Shown in pieces: positions 25,306 through 32,606 of a stretch of DNA of 32,606 nt. This DNA comes from an uncultured Bacteroidales bacterium (GTDB taxonomy: Bacteria; Bacteroidota; Bacteroidia; Bacteroidales; UBA4417), in assembly GCA_903879715.1 (NCBI GenBank), contig CAIRMR010000150.1, positions 1-32,606 of the forward strand, read 5' to 3'. The stretch's first letter is position 1; the number at the start of each line of letters is the position of its first letter. The translations under genes were made by a program, and so were the position numbers. The notes beneath the pieces are model-generated. The model did not search any database and was not told the origin of the DNA. It saw nothing but the letters and a program-made list of their open reading frames with translations.

Positions 25306-27153
25306 ATGCAGGAAAACGAAATAAATCTAAAAACTATTACTGAGCTATTGGGACTAAATTTTTATATCCCCGAGTATCAACGAGGTTATCGCTGGACAAC
25401 GGACAATGTAACTCAGCTCTTAGATGATATTTGGGAATATCGCAATAAAGGAAAAGCCCATACTTTTTATTGTTTGCAACCAGTTGTAGTTAAAAAAGCA
25501 ACATGGAAAGATGCACACGACAAAGACGTTGAGGGGTATGAATTAATTGATGGACAGCAACGATTAACCACTTTACACAGGATCATTACCTATTTGCAAT
25601 TAGAGCACTTGAATGGCAGTCTTCAACAAGAAGGTTATGCAAATGAACTTTTTTCTATCTATTATAAGACCCGTTTGGAATCGAGAGACTTTTTAATCAA
25701 GAACGAGTACGATGCTGGTATGCCCGATTTGTATTATATGAGCGAAGCATACAAAACAATTAAAGATTGGTTTGCAGATGGCAAAAAAGGGATTGCAAGG
25801 CAAGTGAAAGATAAAATGATGAGTATTCTAATTCCGAGCATTGTCCACAATGAGGATGGGGAAAAAGTACAGCCCGAATGGAGTGTGCAAGTTATTTGGT
25901 ACGAAATTAACGAAGATAAGGAAAACAACAATTATCAAATAAGTGAAGAGCTTTTCAAACGCCTAAACCGTGGTAAAATACCGCTAACAAGTGCCGAACT
26001 GATAAAGGCAAAGTTTGTAAACTCTCAAAGTTTAAGTAAGCTGCCACACGATGAGCAGCTCAGAAAGAAAACCGAATTGATACAAATTTGGGACGAGATT
26101 GAAGTGCAAATGAATGATCCTGCTTTTTGGGCATTTATCACTAATAAAAAAGCAGAAGCCTATAGCAGCAAAATAGAATTGCTTTTTGATACCATTACCG
26201 GAAAAACATCAACTGAATTAGACCCGTTGTATAGTTATATACACTTTTTCAACATTGAAGAAACCAGCGAAACACTCTGGAATAAATGGATTGAGGTTGA
26301 AGAAATATACCGTGCTTTGTTGCATTGGTATAAAGACAATAATTTTTACCACAAAATTGGATATCTCATCGAAACAGGAAGTTCAATTAGAGAATTGGTA
26401 GTTTTGAAAAAGAATAATCTGAAAAGCAAATTCGAAGAAGAAATTGACAAACTAATTACTACTAAAATACCTGCCGAATGGGAAGACTTACGATTTGACA
26501 TCAATAACCACAAATCTAAAATTGCCCATGTTTTATTGCTGCACAATCTGGAAAAAATTAGACAGAACAAACATAATCATGAGTTTTTCCCTTTTCGGAT
26601 TTACAAGAGCGTAACCAAAAGCCTGGAGCATATCCATGCGCAGAACATAGAAGATATGGACCCGAATGATAAAGAGCTTTGGAAAGCCTGGCTAAAGGAG
26701 CATCTTATAATTTTAAAAGATTGTGCTACAGATAGCGAGAGTGCTGAAGCGTTGAAAATAGACGTTGAACAGAAAATGTCATCATTGTCTTTTGCAGTTT
26801 TCAAGATATTGGGTAATAAAATATTGGCGATGCTTCCTAACGATGGTGAGGATAGTAGTGTTTATCTGCACAAAATAGAGAATATGGCTTTATTGGGATT
26901 ATCTGAAAATATAACCTTAAGCAATTCGGTATTTGAAGCAAAGAGGAGAAAAATTCTTGAAATGGACAAAGAAGGTGCTTTCTTACCTATTGCCACCAAA
27001 CGAATCTTTCTGAAATATTATGCCAATGAAGGGAATTTGCAATACAGTATTTGGACAAAAGACGAAAGAGCCAATTACAAAGCTGATATAAGGGAAACAC
27101 TAAAACCCTATTTAACAAACTCTTTAAATATAGTAGTTGAAGATGAAAACTAG
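25306..27153 (+). CDS. DUF262 protein with DUF1524-like His motif (GmrSD-like)
   Basis: A 615-residue protein. DUF262 (ParB/Srx-fold NTPase-like) signatures are YIPEYQRGYRW (20-30), ELIDGQQRLTTL (79-90) and FKRLNRGKIPLTSAELIKA (217-235). A DUF1524-like HNH-type motif, SLEHIHAQN (439-447), follows in the C-terminal half. This combination matches the GmrS/GmrD and SspE-like type IV restriction factors, which use NTP hydrolysis to control a nuclease that attacks modified phage DNA. The catalytic residues of the nuclease half were not confirmed beyond EHIH. It is followed directly by a second DUF262 gene overlapping it by 11 bp, so the two form one unit. Confidence 0.85.
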   Translation: MQENEINLKTITELLGLNFYIPEYQRGYRWTTDNVTQLLDDIWEYRNKGKAHTFYCLQPVVVKKATWKDAHDKDVEGYELIDGQQRLTTLHRIITYLQLEHLNGSLQQEGYANELFSIYYKTRLESRDFLIKNEYDAGMPDLYYMSEAYKTIKDWFADGKKGIARQVKDKMMSILIPSIVHNEDGEKVQPEWSVQVIWYEINEDKENNNYQISEELFKRLNRGKIPLTSAELIKAKFVNSQSLSKLPHDEQLRKKTELIQIWDEIEVQMNDPAFWAFITNKKAEAYSSKIELLFDTITGKTSTELDPLYSYIHFFNIEETSETLWNKWIEVEEIYRALLHWYKDNNFYHKIGYLIETGSSIRELVVLKKNNLKSKFEEEIDKLITTKIPAEWEDLRFDINNHKSKIAHVLLLHNLEKIRQNKHNHEFFPFRIYKSVTKSLEHIHAQNIEDMDPNDKELWKAWLKEHLIILKDCATDSESAEALKIDVEQKMSSLSFAVFKILGNKILAMLPNDGEDSSVYLHKIENMALLGLSENITLSNSVFEAKRRKILEMDKEGAFLPIATKRIFLKYYANEGNLQYSIWTKDERANYKADIRETLKPYLTNSLNIVVEDEN

Positions 27154-29383
27154 TTTTACAGATTTATTATCCGAAAACAATATTGTAATCCCCATTATTC
27201 AAAGGGATTATGCCCAAGGACGAAATGATGCTAAAACTACAAAAATCAGAAAGGATTTCCTGGACGCTATTTTTGAAGTATTGCATCAAAGAAGTAACAC
27301 TTTTCATGAGAACGGACTGGAGTTAGACTTTATTTATGGATTCAGCACCATATCAGATAACAAAACAACCTTTGCTCCAATTGATGGTCAGCAACGTTTA
27401 ACCACGTTGTGGCTTTTATTTTGGTATGTATCTATTAAGGAGAAGGACAAAGTATCAATAGAACAAAAGCAATTGCTTGCAAATTTCAGGTATGAAACAC
27501 GGCATAGCACAACAGTATTTTGCGAACAATTAATTAAATTCACTCCAACCTTTGAATACAAAAGCATTGTTGAAGAAATAAAAAATCAGTCTTGGTATTT
27601 CGAAGCATGGGCTTTTGACCCCAGCATTAGAGCTATGTTGGTTATGCTTAAAGATATTGAGCAAAGATACAGTGAGTTAAAGTCCGATAAAGTTTGGGAT
27701 ATTTTGAATCATTCACAAAATCCTTTTTACTTCTATAAGCTTGATATGGAAAAAGTGGGATTGCCGGATGATTTGTATATAAAAATGAATTCAAGGGGTA
27801 AACCGCTTACTGAATTTGAGTATTTCAAAGCCGGGTTTTCGGAAGTTATTAAAAAAGAAGACTTAAAAAAGAGGTTTGAAAAAAGCATAGACCAAAAGTG
27901 GGCAGAATGCATCTGGACAATTGTTCACGATAAATTTAAGAATGATTCCAAAATTGATATTGCCTTGCTGGTTGATGATAGTTTTATTCGACTTCTCAAT
28001 TTTATCTCAGATATTCTTGCATACAAACAAGGGATTCCATTCATAGAAATTAATCACTCTTTAGATGACACAATCAAGTTATATCAAAAAGAGGGAAATT
28101 TGATATTTCTATTTGATGTCCTGGATTGTATTGTTGAATTGCAAAAAAATAGACCTTTATTTTGGGCCGATCTGTTTTACGCATCAAAGGGTGATTTTAC
28201 TAAAGAGAAAACCAGGATATTTTTTCAAAACAGTAATATTAATTTGCTTGAAAAATGCCTGTTCAATTATGATAAAGAGGGTAAAGGATTTACCTACCCC
28301 GAACAGCTTATGCTTCATGCCTGCCTAATTCATTTATTGAAAAGCACTAAAGATTTCAATAAGGCAGCTCGAACAATCCGCAACCTGGTAGCCAATTCAG
28401 AAAACGAATTAAGGGATACTACAATCGGGTTCAGTTTTAGTGAGATCGAGGACTTTGTAGAGTCATTTGATTTCGACATACTAGATCACTTCAAAAGTGA
28501 TCAAATAAAAGAAGAGAAGGATAAATTTAATTTCTTAAACCAAAGTAATACTATTTGTGAACAAATTTACAAATTAGAGGATAGTGATATTTTGAGAGGT
28601 TGTATCTCAATATTCGATTTAGATCCCAAAATCGAATCAAGAAGTAAAATATTCCTGGAATTATTTGATGAGGATATAATAAATTCGGATTTTGTTAATC
28701 GAAGTAACTTATTGTTATGCTTTGGTGATTATTCGCAAAATGAAAATGACCTTACAAATTTATTAGCGAGTGCAAAAGGTATATGGCGTAAATACATAAC
28801 AACACCAGCTTATAATAAATCGCAGTTAACTAGTAAAACAAAAATGGTTTTAATGGAGTGTTTGGATTACTTTGATACAAACCATTCTGTTTCAATCGAA
28901 ATGAAAATTGAAGAAACACTAGAACAATATGAATACTCACATAAAGACTGGATATATTATTTCTTAAAATATACCCGCTTTAGAAATAAATGTAATAAGG
29001 GCTACTTTTATTGGAACGATACAAGTTCTTACCCTTTGTTCAAAATGAAAGAAAGACAACGCAATGGATATTATTGGGATCCTTTTTTAATTGAGATAAA
29101 AGAACAAATCAATAGTTCTGCACTATCGCTTGATAATGGCGGCGAAATGCAGATGATTCTGGGAAATGATTTGTTGCAAATAAAAAGTGAACCGAACGGT
29201 TTTCTGATAGAAAACAAGAATGACCCTAATTATCAAAACCTAACGTATAATCAGCTGATTAATGATAAACTAATAACACCTGAAGGTTTACTTGTAATAA
29301 ATCAAAGCATTGGGAATATTGATATGGAAGATAGAGTTAGCAAAGGTGTTGCATTTATTGCCGAAATGATTAACGCAAAGTAA
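27143..29383 (+). CDS. DUF262 protein without a recognised nuclease motif
   Basis: From ATG 27143 the protein has 746 residues; the TTG two codons earlier was not used. DUF262 motifs are IIQRDYAQGR (18-27), PIDGQQRLTTLWLL (79-92) and LYIKMNSRGKPLTEFEYFKAG. No DUF1524 EHI-type motif was found in the remaining 500 residues, which are helical with YWDPFLIEIKEQI near the end. The pair differs strongly in length and C-terminus, so the proteins probably make a two-subunit complex in which only the first carries the HNH-like part. The gene overlaps the preceding stop by 11 bp, so the two are translationally coupled. A 296-bp non-coding gap with the second boundary repeat follows. Confidence 0.82.
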   Translation: MKTSFTDLLSENNIVIPIIQRDYAQGRNDAKTTKIRKDFLDAIFEVLHQRSNTFHENGLELDFIYGFSTISDNKTTFAPIDGQQRLTTLWLLFWYVSIKEKDKVSIEQKQLLANFRYETRHSTTVFCEQLIKFTPTFEYKSIVEEIKNQSWYFEAWAFDPSIRAMLVMLKDIEQRYSELKSDKVWDILNHSQNPFYFYKLDMEKVGLPDDLYIKMNSRGKPLTEFEYFKAGFSEVIKKEDLKKRFEKSIDQKWAECIWTIVHDKFKNDSKIDIALLVDDSFIRLLNFISDILAYKQGIPFIEINHSLDDTIKLYQKEGNLIFLFDVLDCIVELQKNRPLFWADLFYASKGDFTKEKTRIFFQNSNINLLEKCLFNYDKEGKGFTYPEQLMLHACLIHLLKSTKDFNKAARTIRNLVANSENELRDTTIGFSFSEIEDFVESFDFDILDHFKSDQIKEEKDKFNFLNQSNTICEQIYKLEDSDILRGCISIFDLDPKIESRSKIFLELFDEDIINSDFVNRSNLLLCFGDYSQNENDLTNLLASAKGIWRKYITTPAYNKSQLTSKTKMVLMECLDYFDTNHSVSIEMKIEETLEQYEYSHKDWIYYFLKYTRFRNKCNKGYFYWNDTSSYPLFKMKERQRNGYYWDPFLIEIKEQINSSALSLDNGGEMQMILGNDLLQIKSEPNGFLIENKNDPNYQNLTYNQLINDKLITPEGLLVINQSIGNIDMEDRVSKGVAFIAEMINAK

Positions 29384-29493
29384 AAAAAGAGAAAATATAA
29401 CGGAATTCACTATCGTGAAATTAGAAAAGGAGTTTATAGGGATATTAGGTCAGTAACTTTTCCAACAACACCTAAACGTATAAAGCAAATAAA

Positions 29494-29570
29494 AATGGGC
29501 ACCTACAATCCCTAGTTTCATCACCGCCGGTCCATCCGGTTACTTTGATACGATTATTCGAGGAAGAGTT
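29494..29570 (+). repeat. Module-boundary repeat, copy 2
   Basis: Counterpart of 25132-25200: CCTACAATCCC at 29502, TCATCACCGCCGG, TCCATCCGGTTA and ATACGATTATTC in the same order. It precedes the GHKL ATPase gene as copy 1 precedes the DUF262 gene. Confidence 0.6.
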
Positions 29571-29620
29571 TGCATTGGTCATTAATCAAAGATTGAAAGA
29601 AAATTACCTGGATTAATTAT

Positions 29621-29650
29621 ATTGAAAGATTTATTTCTTTCCAAACTTTG
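29621..29650 (+). promoter_or_regulatory. Weak promoter candidate for the GHKL gene
   Basis: ATTG (29621-29624) and AAACTTTG (29643-29650) at 18-bp spacing resemble the Bacteroidota -33/-7 pair, with the T of the -7 box replaced by A. The -7 box ends 29 bp before the ATG. Confidence 0.3.
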
Positions 29651-29679
29651 CAACAATAGATTTTTAAAAGGGAAATCAT

Positions 29680-31707
29680 ATGAGTTTAAATACAAGTTTA
29701 AAAGGTCGTTTAAGAAACACCAATCTTCCTCTTACCCACGGATTAGCTCCTTTGTTTGAGGCCGTTGTTAATTCCATTCATTCAATTGATGAGAGGAAAC
29801 GGAAACAAAAAACATTCAATGATGGAAAAGTAACAATTAAAATATTAAGAGGGCCGCAATTATCAATTGATGAAACCACAAAACCGGAAATAAAAGGATT
29901 CAATATTATTGATAATGGGTTAGGATTCAATTCTGAGAACTACAAATCGTTTCAAACGCTTGACTCAGAATATAAAATTGATTTAGGCTGCCGAGGTGTT
30001 GGCAGATTATTATGGTTAAAAGCTTTTAGCAAGGTATCTGTAGTCAGTGTTTTTGAAGAGAATGGGATAAAATATTTTCGCAAATTTGATTTCAATGCAC
30101 TCAATGAAATTCATAATGAATCGGAACCGAAAATCTCAACTGAAAACATAAGCACTACCATAAAACTAACGAGTATAAATAAAGATTATCTAAAGTATTT
30201 ACCCAAAACTTCACAAATAATATCCAGAGATTTATTGGAGCATTGTTTATGGTATTTTATTAGATCAGGAGGGGCTCCAGATATTATAGTTGAAGATACT
30301 GATGGAAGAATTTCGATATTGAAAATGTTTGAAGAGTTTATGATTGATGCATCAAGTCCAGATTCCTTTACTCTAAAATCAGAAAAGTTTGAAATTACAC
30401 ACGTTAAACTTAAATCATCAGTTCAAAATAAACATAGTCTCTTTTTTAGTGCCGCAGATAGAGTTGTTAAAGAAGAAAGTTTGTTAGGTAAGATTCCTGG
30501 GTTATTTGGTGTGCTTAATGACGGTGATAGTGATTTCGCATATACTTGTTTTTTGTCAGCTGATTTTTTAACTAAAAATGTAAATTCTGAAAGAGTTGGA
30601 TTTAATTTAAGAGAAACAGGAGATGGCCTATTCGAGAATCACGAAATTACATTGCAAGAAATACGAAAGAAATCAATTGAATTGATTAGTAAATATTTAG
30701 ATCAATACTTGTCCTTAAATAAGGAGCTTGGAGTTAAAAGGTTAACTAATTATGTCGACAATAATGCACCAAGATATAAACCAATACTAAAAAGGCTTTC
30801 CAACGAGGAGAAAATTGTCGATCCTGGTATCAGTGATAAAGAGTTAGACATTAAACTCCATAGCCATCTAATGGCATTTGAAGCAGAACTTCTCGCTGAA
30901 GGACATGACTTAATGATTCCTGACGGCATTGAAGATAAAGAAGATTACACTAGAAGAATTGAGGAATACCTTCAAAAAGCAAGTGAACTAAAGCAATCTG
31001 ACTTAGCAAATTATGTAGCACACCGTAAAGTAATTTTAGACTTGCTTGGAAAAGCTATACAGAAAGGGAAAGATGGTAAATATTCTAAGGAAGAAGTTTT
31101 GCATCGCTTAATTATGCCAATGCAAAAAGTTAGTGATGATATTAGATTTGATGACAGCAATCTTTGGCTTATTGATGAACGATTAGCTTTTCATAATTTT
31201 TTAGCATCGGATAAAACTATTCAATCAATGCCCGTTACTAATTCGGTTTCAAACAAAGAACCCGATTTGCTTGGGCTAAATATTTATGACAATCCATTAT
31301 TGGTTAATGATGGAGAATCAATGCCTTTGGCATCAATCACGGTAGTTGAAATAAAAAGGCCAATGAGAAATGATGCGAAGGCTGGAGAAGATAAAGACCC
31401 GATTGAGCAAGCATTAGGGTATTTAAAAAGAATAAGAAATGGGAAGGTGAAAACCGAATCCGGTCGTTTAATTCCAGATTCACAGAGTGTACCCGGATTT
31501 TGTTATGTAATCTGTGATATAACAGACTCGATAAAAGAACGTTGTAATTTATTTAATTTAAGGGTTACTTCTGATAAGCTAGGTTATTTTGGATACAATG
31601 AAAATTACAAAGCATATATAGAAGTAATTTCATTTGATAGGCTGCTAAATATGGCGAAAGAGAGAAATAGATCATTCTTTGACAAGCTTGGATTACCTAC
31701 AAAATAA
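29680..31707 (+). CDS. GHKL ATPase with C-terminal PD-(D/E)XK nuclease motif
   Basis: A 675-residue protein. The GHKL (HSP90/MutL-type) ATPase domain has the N-box LFEAVVNSIHS (25-35, Glu27 and Asn31), the DNGLGF box (78-83) and a glycine-rich GCRGVGRLLWLKAF lid motif (103-116). The C-terminal part carries PDLLGLN (528-534) and TVVEIKRP (554-561) with the pair Asp529 and Glu557-x-Lys559, plus EQALGYLKRIR after it, which fits a PD-(D/E)XK nuclease core. GHKL ATPases fused to nucleases occur in restriction islands as MORC-like relatives (Iyer, Abhiman and Aravind's class). Function would be ATP-dependent clamp-and-cut on DNA. It follows the DUF262 pair as a separate unit. Confidence 0.82.
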   Translation: MSLNTSLKGRLRNTNLPLTHGLAPLFEAVVNSIHSIDERKRKQKTFNDGKVTIKILRGPQLSIDETTKPEIKGFNIIDNGLGFNSENYKSFQTLDSEYKIDLGCRGVGRLLWLKAFSKVSVVSVFEENGIKYFRKFDFNALNEIHNESEPKISTENISTTIKLTSINKDYLKYLPKTSQIISRDLLEHCLWYFIRSGGAPDIIVEDTDGRISILKMFEEFMIDASSPDSFTLKSEKFEITHVKLKSSVQNKHSLFFSAADRVVKEESLLGKIPGLFGVLNDGDSDFAYTCFLSADFLTKNVNSERVGFNLRETGDGLFENHEITLQEIRKKSIELISKYLDQYLSLNKELGVKRLTNYVDNNAPRYKPILKRLSNEEKIVDPGISDKELDIKLHSHLMAFEAELLAEGHDLMIPDGIEDKEDYTRRIEEYLQKASELKQSDLANYVAHRKVILDLLGKAIQKGKDGKYSKEEVLHRLIMPMQKVSDDIRFDDSNLWLIDERLAFHNFLASDKTIQSMPVTNSVSNKEPDLLGLNIYDNPLLVNDGESMPLASITVVEIKRPMRNDAKAGEDKDPIEQALGYLKRIRNGKVKTESGRLIPDSQSVPGFCYVICDITDSIKERCNLFNLRVTSDKLGYFGYNENYKAYIEVISFDRLLNMAKERNRSFFDKLGLPTK

Positions 31708-31834
31708 TGAACTTCATCAGAGAAAAACAAGAAAAGGCTTTTACTGATTTATTTCAAAATTATAAGAACTTTCCCCTTAATGACGAACAAAAAGGGGTAA
31801 ATTCATAAAAGAGAAATTTTGGCTGAGTGTATAA
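31708..31834 (+). pseudogene. Truncated gene stub directly after the GHKL gene
   Basis: ATG at 31708 follows the preceding stop immediately (TAATGA junction). It encodes a 33-residue peptide that starts MNFIREKQEKAFTDLFQNYK and ends in PLNDEQKGVNS before TAA. Skipping one base in the run AAAAAGGGG gives a continuation that adds KFIKEKFWLSV and ends at TAA 31832-31834. The peptide looks like the N-terminus of a larger helical protein that has lost its 3' part, possibly a third gene of the DUF262/GHKL module. No family is recognised. Confidence 0.4.
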
Positions 31835-31856
31835 ATCGCCCAAAAACAAAAACAGA

Positions 31857-31906
31857 TCAATATGCTTAACTTCGCAGAAGATAGGCTGCGAAGTTAAGCA
31901 TATTGA
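31857..31906. repeat. Perfect 21-bp inverted repeat, 8-nt loop
   Basis: Arms at 31857-31877 and 31886-31906 are exact reverse complements (start TCAATATGCTTAAC..., end ...GTTAAGCATATTGA), with the loop AAGATAGG between. It follows the gene stub and lies upstream of the AbiEi-like gene. No T-run follows it, so a classical intrinsic terminator is uncertain; it may be a bidirectional terminator, a recombination or excision relic, or a MITE-like hairpin. Confidence 0.8.
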
Positions 31907-31976
31907 CTCAAATTATCAAGTGATATTCAAAATGTCAACTTAATTATGTGTACAGATAGAAGGAATAAAACTACAC

Positions 31977-32006
31977 TTGATGGTATTGATATAACACTTA
32001 CATTTG
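31977..32006 (+). promoter_or_regulatory. Bacteroidota promoter of the AbiEi-like gene
   Basis: TTG at 31977-31979 is followed after 19 bases by TACATTTG (31999-32006), an exact TAnnTTTG match. It is followed at once by the operator-like palindrome and then by the ATG at 32066. Confidence 0.6.
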
Positions 32007-32033
32007 TCCAGTTTATTAATTAATATACTGGAC
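32006..32033. promoter_or_regulatory. Near-perfect palindrome, candidate AbiEi operator
   Basis: GTCCAGT (32006-32012) and ACTGGAC (32027-32033) flank an AT-rich centre TTATTAATTAATAT; only one base pair of the 28-bp unit breaks symmetry. It begins on the last base of the -7 box and covers the likely start site. Known AbiEi antitoxins repress their own operon by binding inverted repeats upstream. Confidence 0.5.
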
Positions 32034-32065
32034 ATTCTGCTAATGGTGATGCTAATAGTCTTCTT

Positions 32066-32606
32066 ATGAAAGTTGTTGATTATATTACAAGTAAGATTGA
32101 AAGACTTCCCAGAGGTTATGTTTTCACCTATGCTGATTTTACTACAGAGGTGGATAATAAAGAAGCGGTTATTAAAGCCCTAAACAGAATGGTTGAATCG
32201 GGCAAAATTGCAAAAATGTCGAAGGGAAAATACTATAAACCAGAGAATACACCTTTTGGCAACCTGCAACCTAAACAAGCCCAGGTGGTAAAAGATCTGT
32301 TGGAAGACGATGGAAAGATTATCGGTTATCTTACCGGTTATAGTATTTACAATCAACTGGGCCTAACTACCCAGGTAAGTAATACCATACAGATAGGCAA
32401 AAACGAAGTCCGGCCCAATTTCAAACGCGAACGTTATACCATTTCGTTTGTCAGACAGAAAAACACCATCACTAAAGAATATATCCCCCTGTTGCAAATA
32501 CTAGATGCAATTCGCTATATCAAAAAAATACCTGATGCCACTATCGAATCATCATGTAAGCGACTGTTAGCTATTCTTGAAAATTTATCGGATAAAGATC
32601 AAAGCA
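32066..32606 (+). CDS. DUF6088 / AbiEi-type antitoxin-like regulator, 3' end cut
   Basis: An open frame runs from ATG 32066 to the window end (180 codons). The N-terminus has the AbiEi-like winged helix: LPRGYVFTYADFTTEVDNKEAV, LNRMVESGKIAKMSKGKYYKP (a typical wing ending before PENTPFG). The rest (LTGYSIYNQLGLTTQVSNTIQIG, RERYTISFVRQKN) matches the DUF6088 pattern of the AbiEi antitoxin, which opposes an AbiEii nucleotidyltransferase toxin. The partner toxin would lie just beyond the window. It is transcribed from its own Bacteroidota-type promoter with an overlapping palindrome, so autoregulation is likely. Confidence 0.78.
   Translation, partial: MKVVDYITSKIERLPRGYVFTYADFTTEVDNKEAVIKALNRMVESGKIAKMSKGKYYKPENTPFGNLQPKQAQVVKDLLEDDGKIIGYLTGYSIYNQLGLTTQVSNTIQIGKNEVRPNFKRERYTISFVRQKNTITKEYIPLLQILDAIRYIKKIPDATIESSCKRLLAILENLSDKDQS

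Overview
The window looks like a chromosome segment from a member of the Bacteroidota. Evidence is the paired GH29 fucosidases, the sodium:solute symporter, intergenic sites matching the TTTG-N19-TAnnTTTG promoter type of this phylum, weak Shine-Dalgarno sites and family-typical proteins. The genus cannot be named from sequence alone; a Bacteroidales- or Marinilabiliales-like organism is a guess. No rRNA, tRNA or CRISPR array was seen.

Region 1 (about 1-13.4 kb, minus strand) is a deoxy-sugar/glycan utilisation locus. In transcription order it holds a ROK regulator, an RbsD/FucU-type sugar pyranase, an SSS-type sugar/sodium symporter, a zinc MDR dehydrogenase, a PfkB (fructokinase-like) kinase, an iron alcohol dehydrogenase (candidate lactaldehyde reductase), two secreted GH29 alpha-L-fucosidases, a lipoprotein RhaM-type mutarotase and, after a repeat-bearing gap, a large secreted multidomain glycan-active protein (FN3, CBM6, PA14) cut by the window start. 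The likely logic is: release fucose outside the cytoplasm, equilibrate its anomers, import it and metabolise it. No isomerase or FucK is present, and the only aldolase is a degenerate remnant at 13.76-14.47 kb, so the pathway is not closed here.

Region 2 (13.4-15.9 kb) holds that class II aldolase remnant, a HAD phosphatase of the phosphoglycolate phosphatase type, and apparently empty intergenic DNA.

Region 3 (15.9-32.6 kb) is an AT-rich accessory/defence island. It opens with a zinc-ribbon small protein and a tyrosine recombinase (minus), then a PLP enzyme of the ACC deaminase/D-cysteine desulfhydrase type. A tightly coupled plus-strand operon follows: hsdM, hsdS (two nearly identical TRDs), a three-part TIR protein, a stand-alone SLOG-like protein, two ThsB-like (DUF1863) TIR proteins and a further TIR protein. 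Next come two DUF262 proteins (the first with a DUF1524-like EHI motif) and a GHKL ATPase with a C-terminal PD-(D/E)XK motif, each module preceded by a copy of the same roughly 65-bp repeat. No hsdR is visible. The island continues with a gene stub, a perfect 21-bp inverted repeat and a DUF6088/AbiEi-type antitoxin gene with its own promoter and a palindromic operator candidate, cut by the window end.

The most unusual element is the hsdMS-TIR-SLOG-ThsB-ThsB-TIR operon at 18.66-25.05 kb. It joins a type I methyltransferase without a visible HsdR translocase/nuclease to a Thoeris-like set of four putative NAD-using TIR proteins and one nucleotide-sensor-like protein, next to a GmrSD-like/GHKL-nuclease module. 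The idea that these act together is inference from gene order and coupling.
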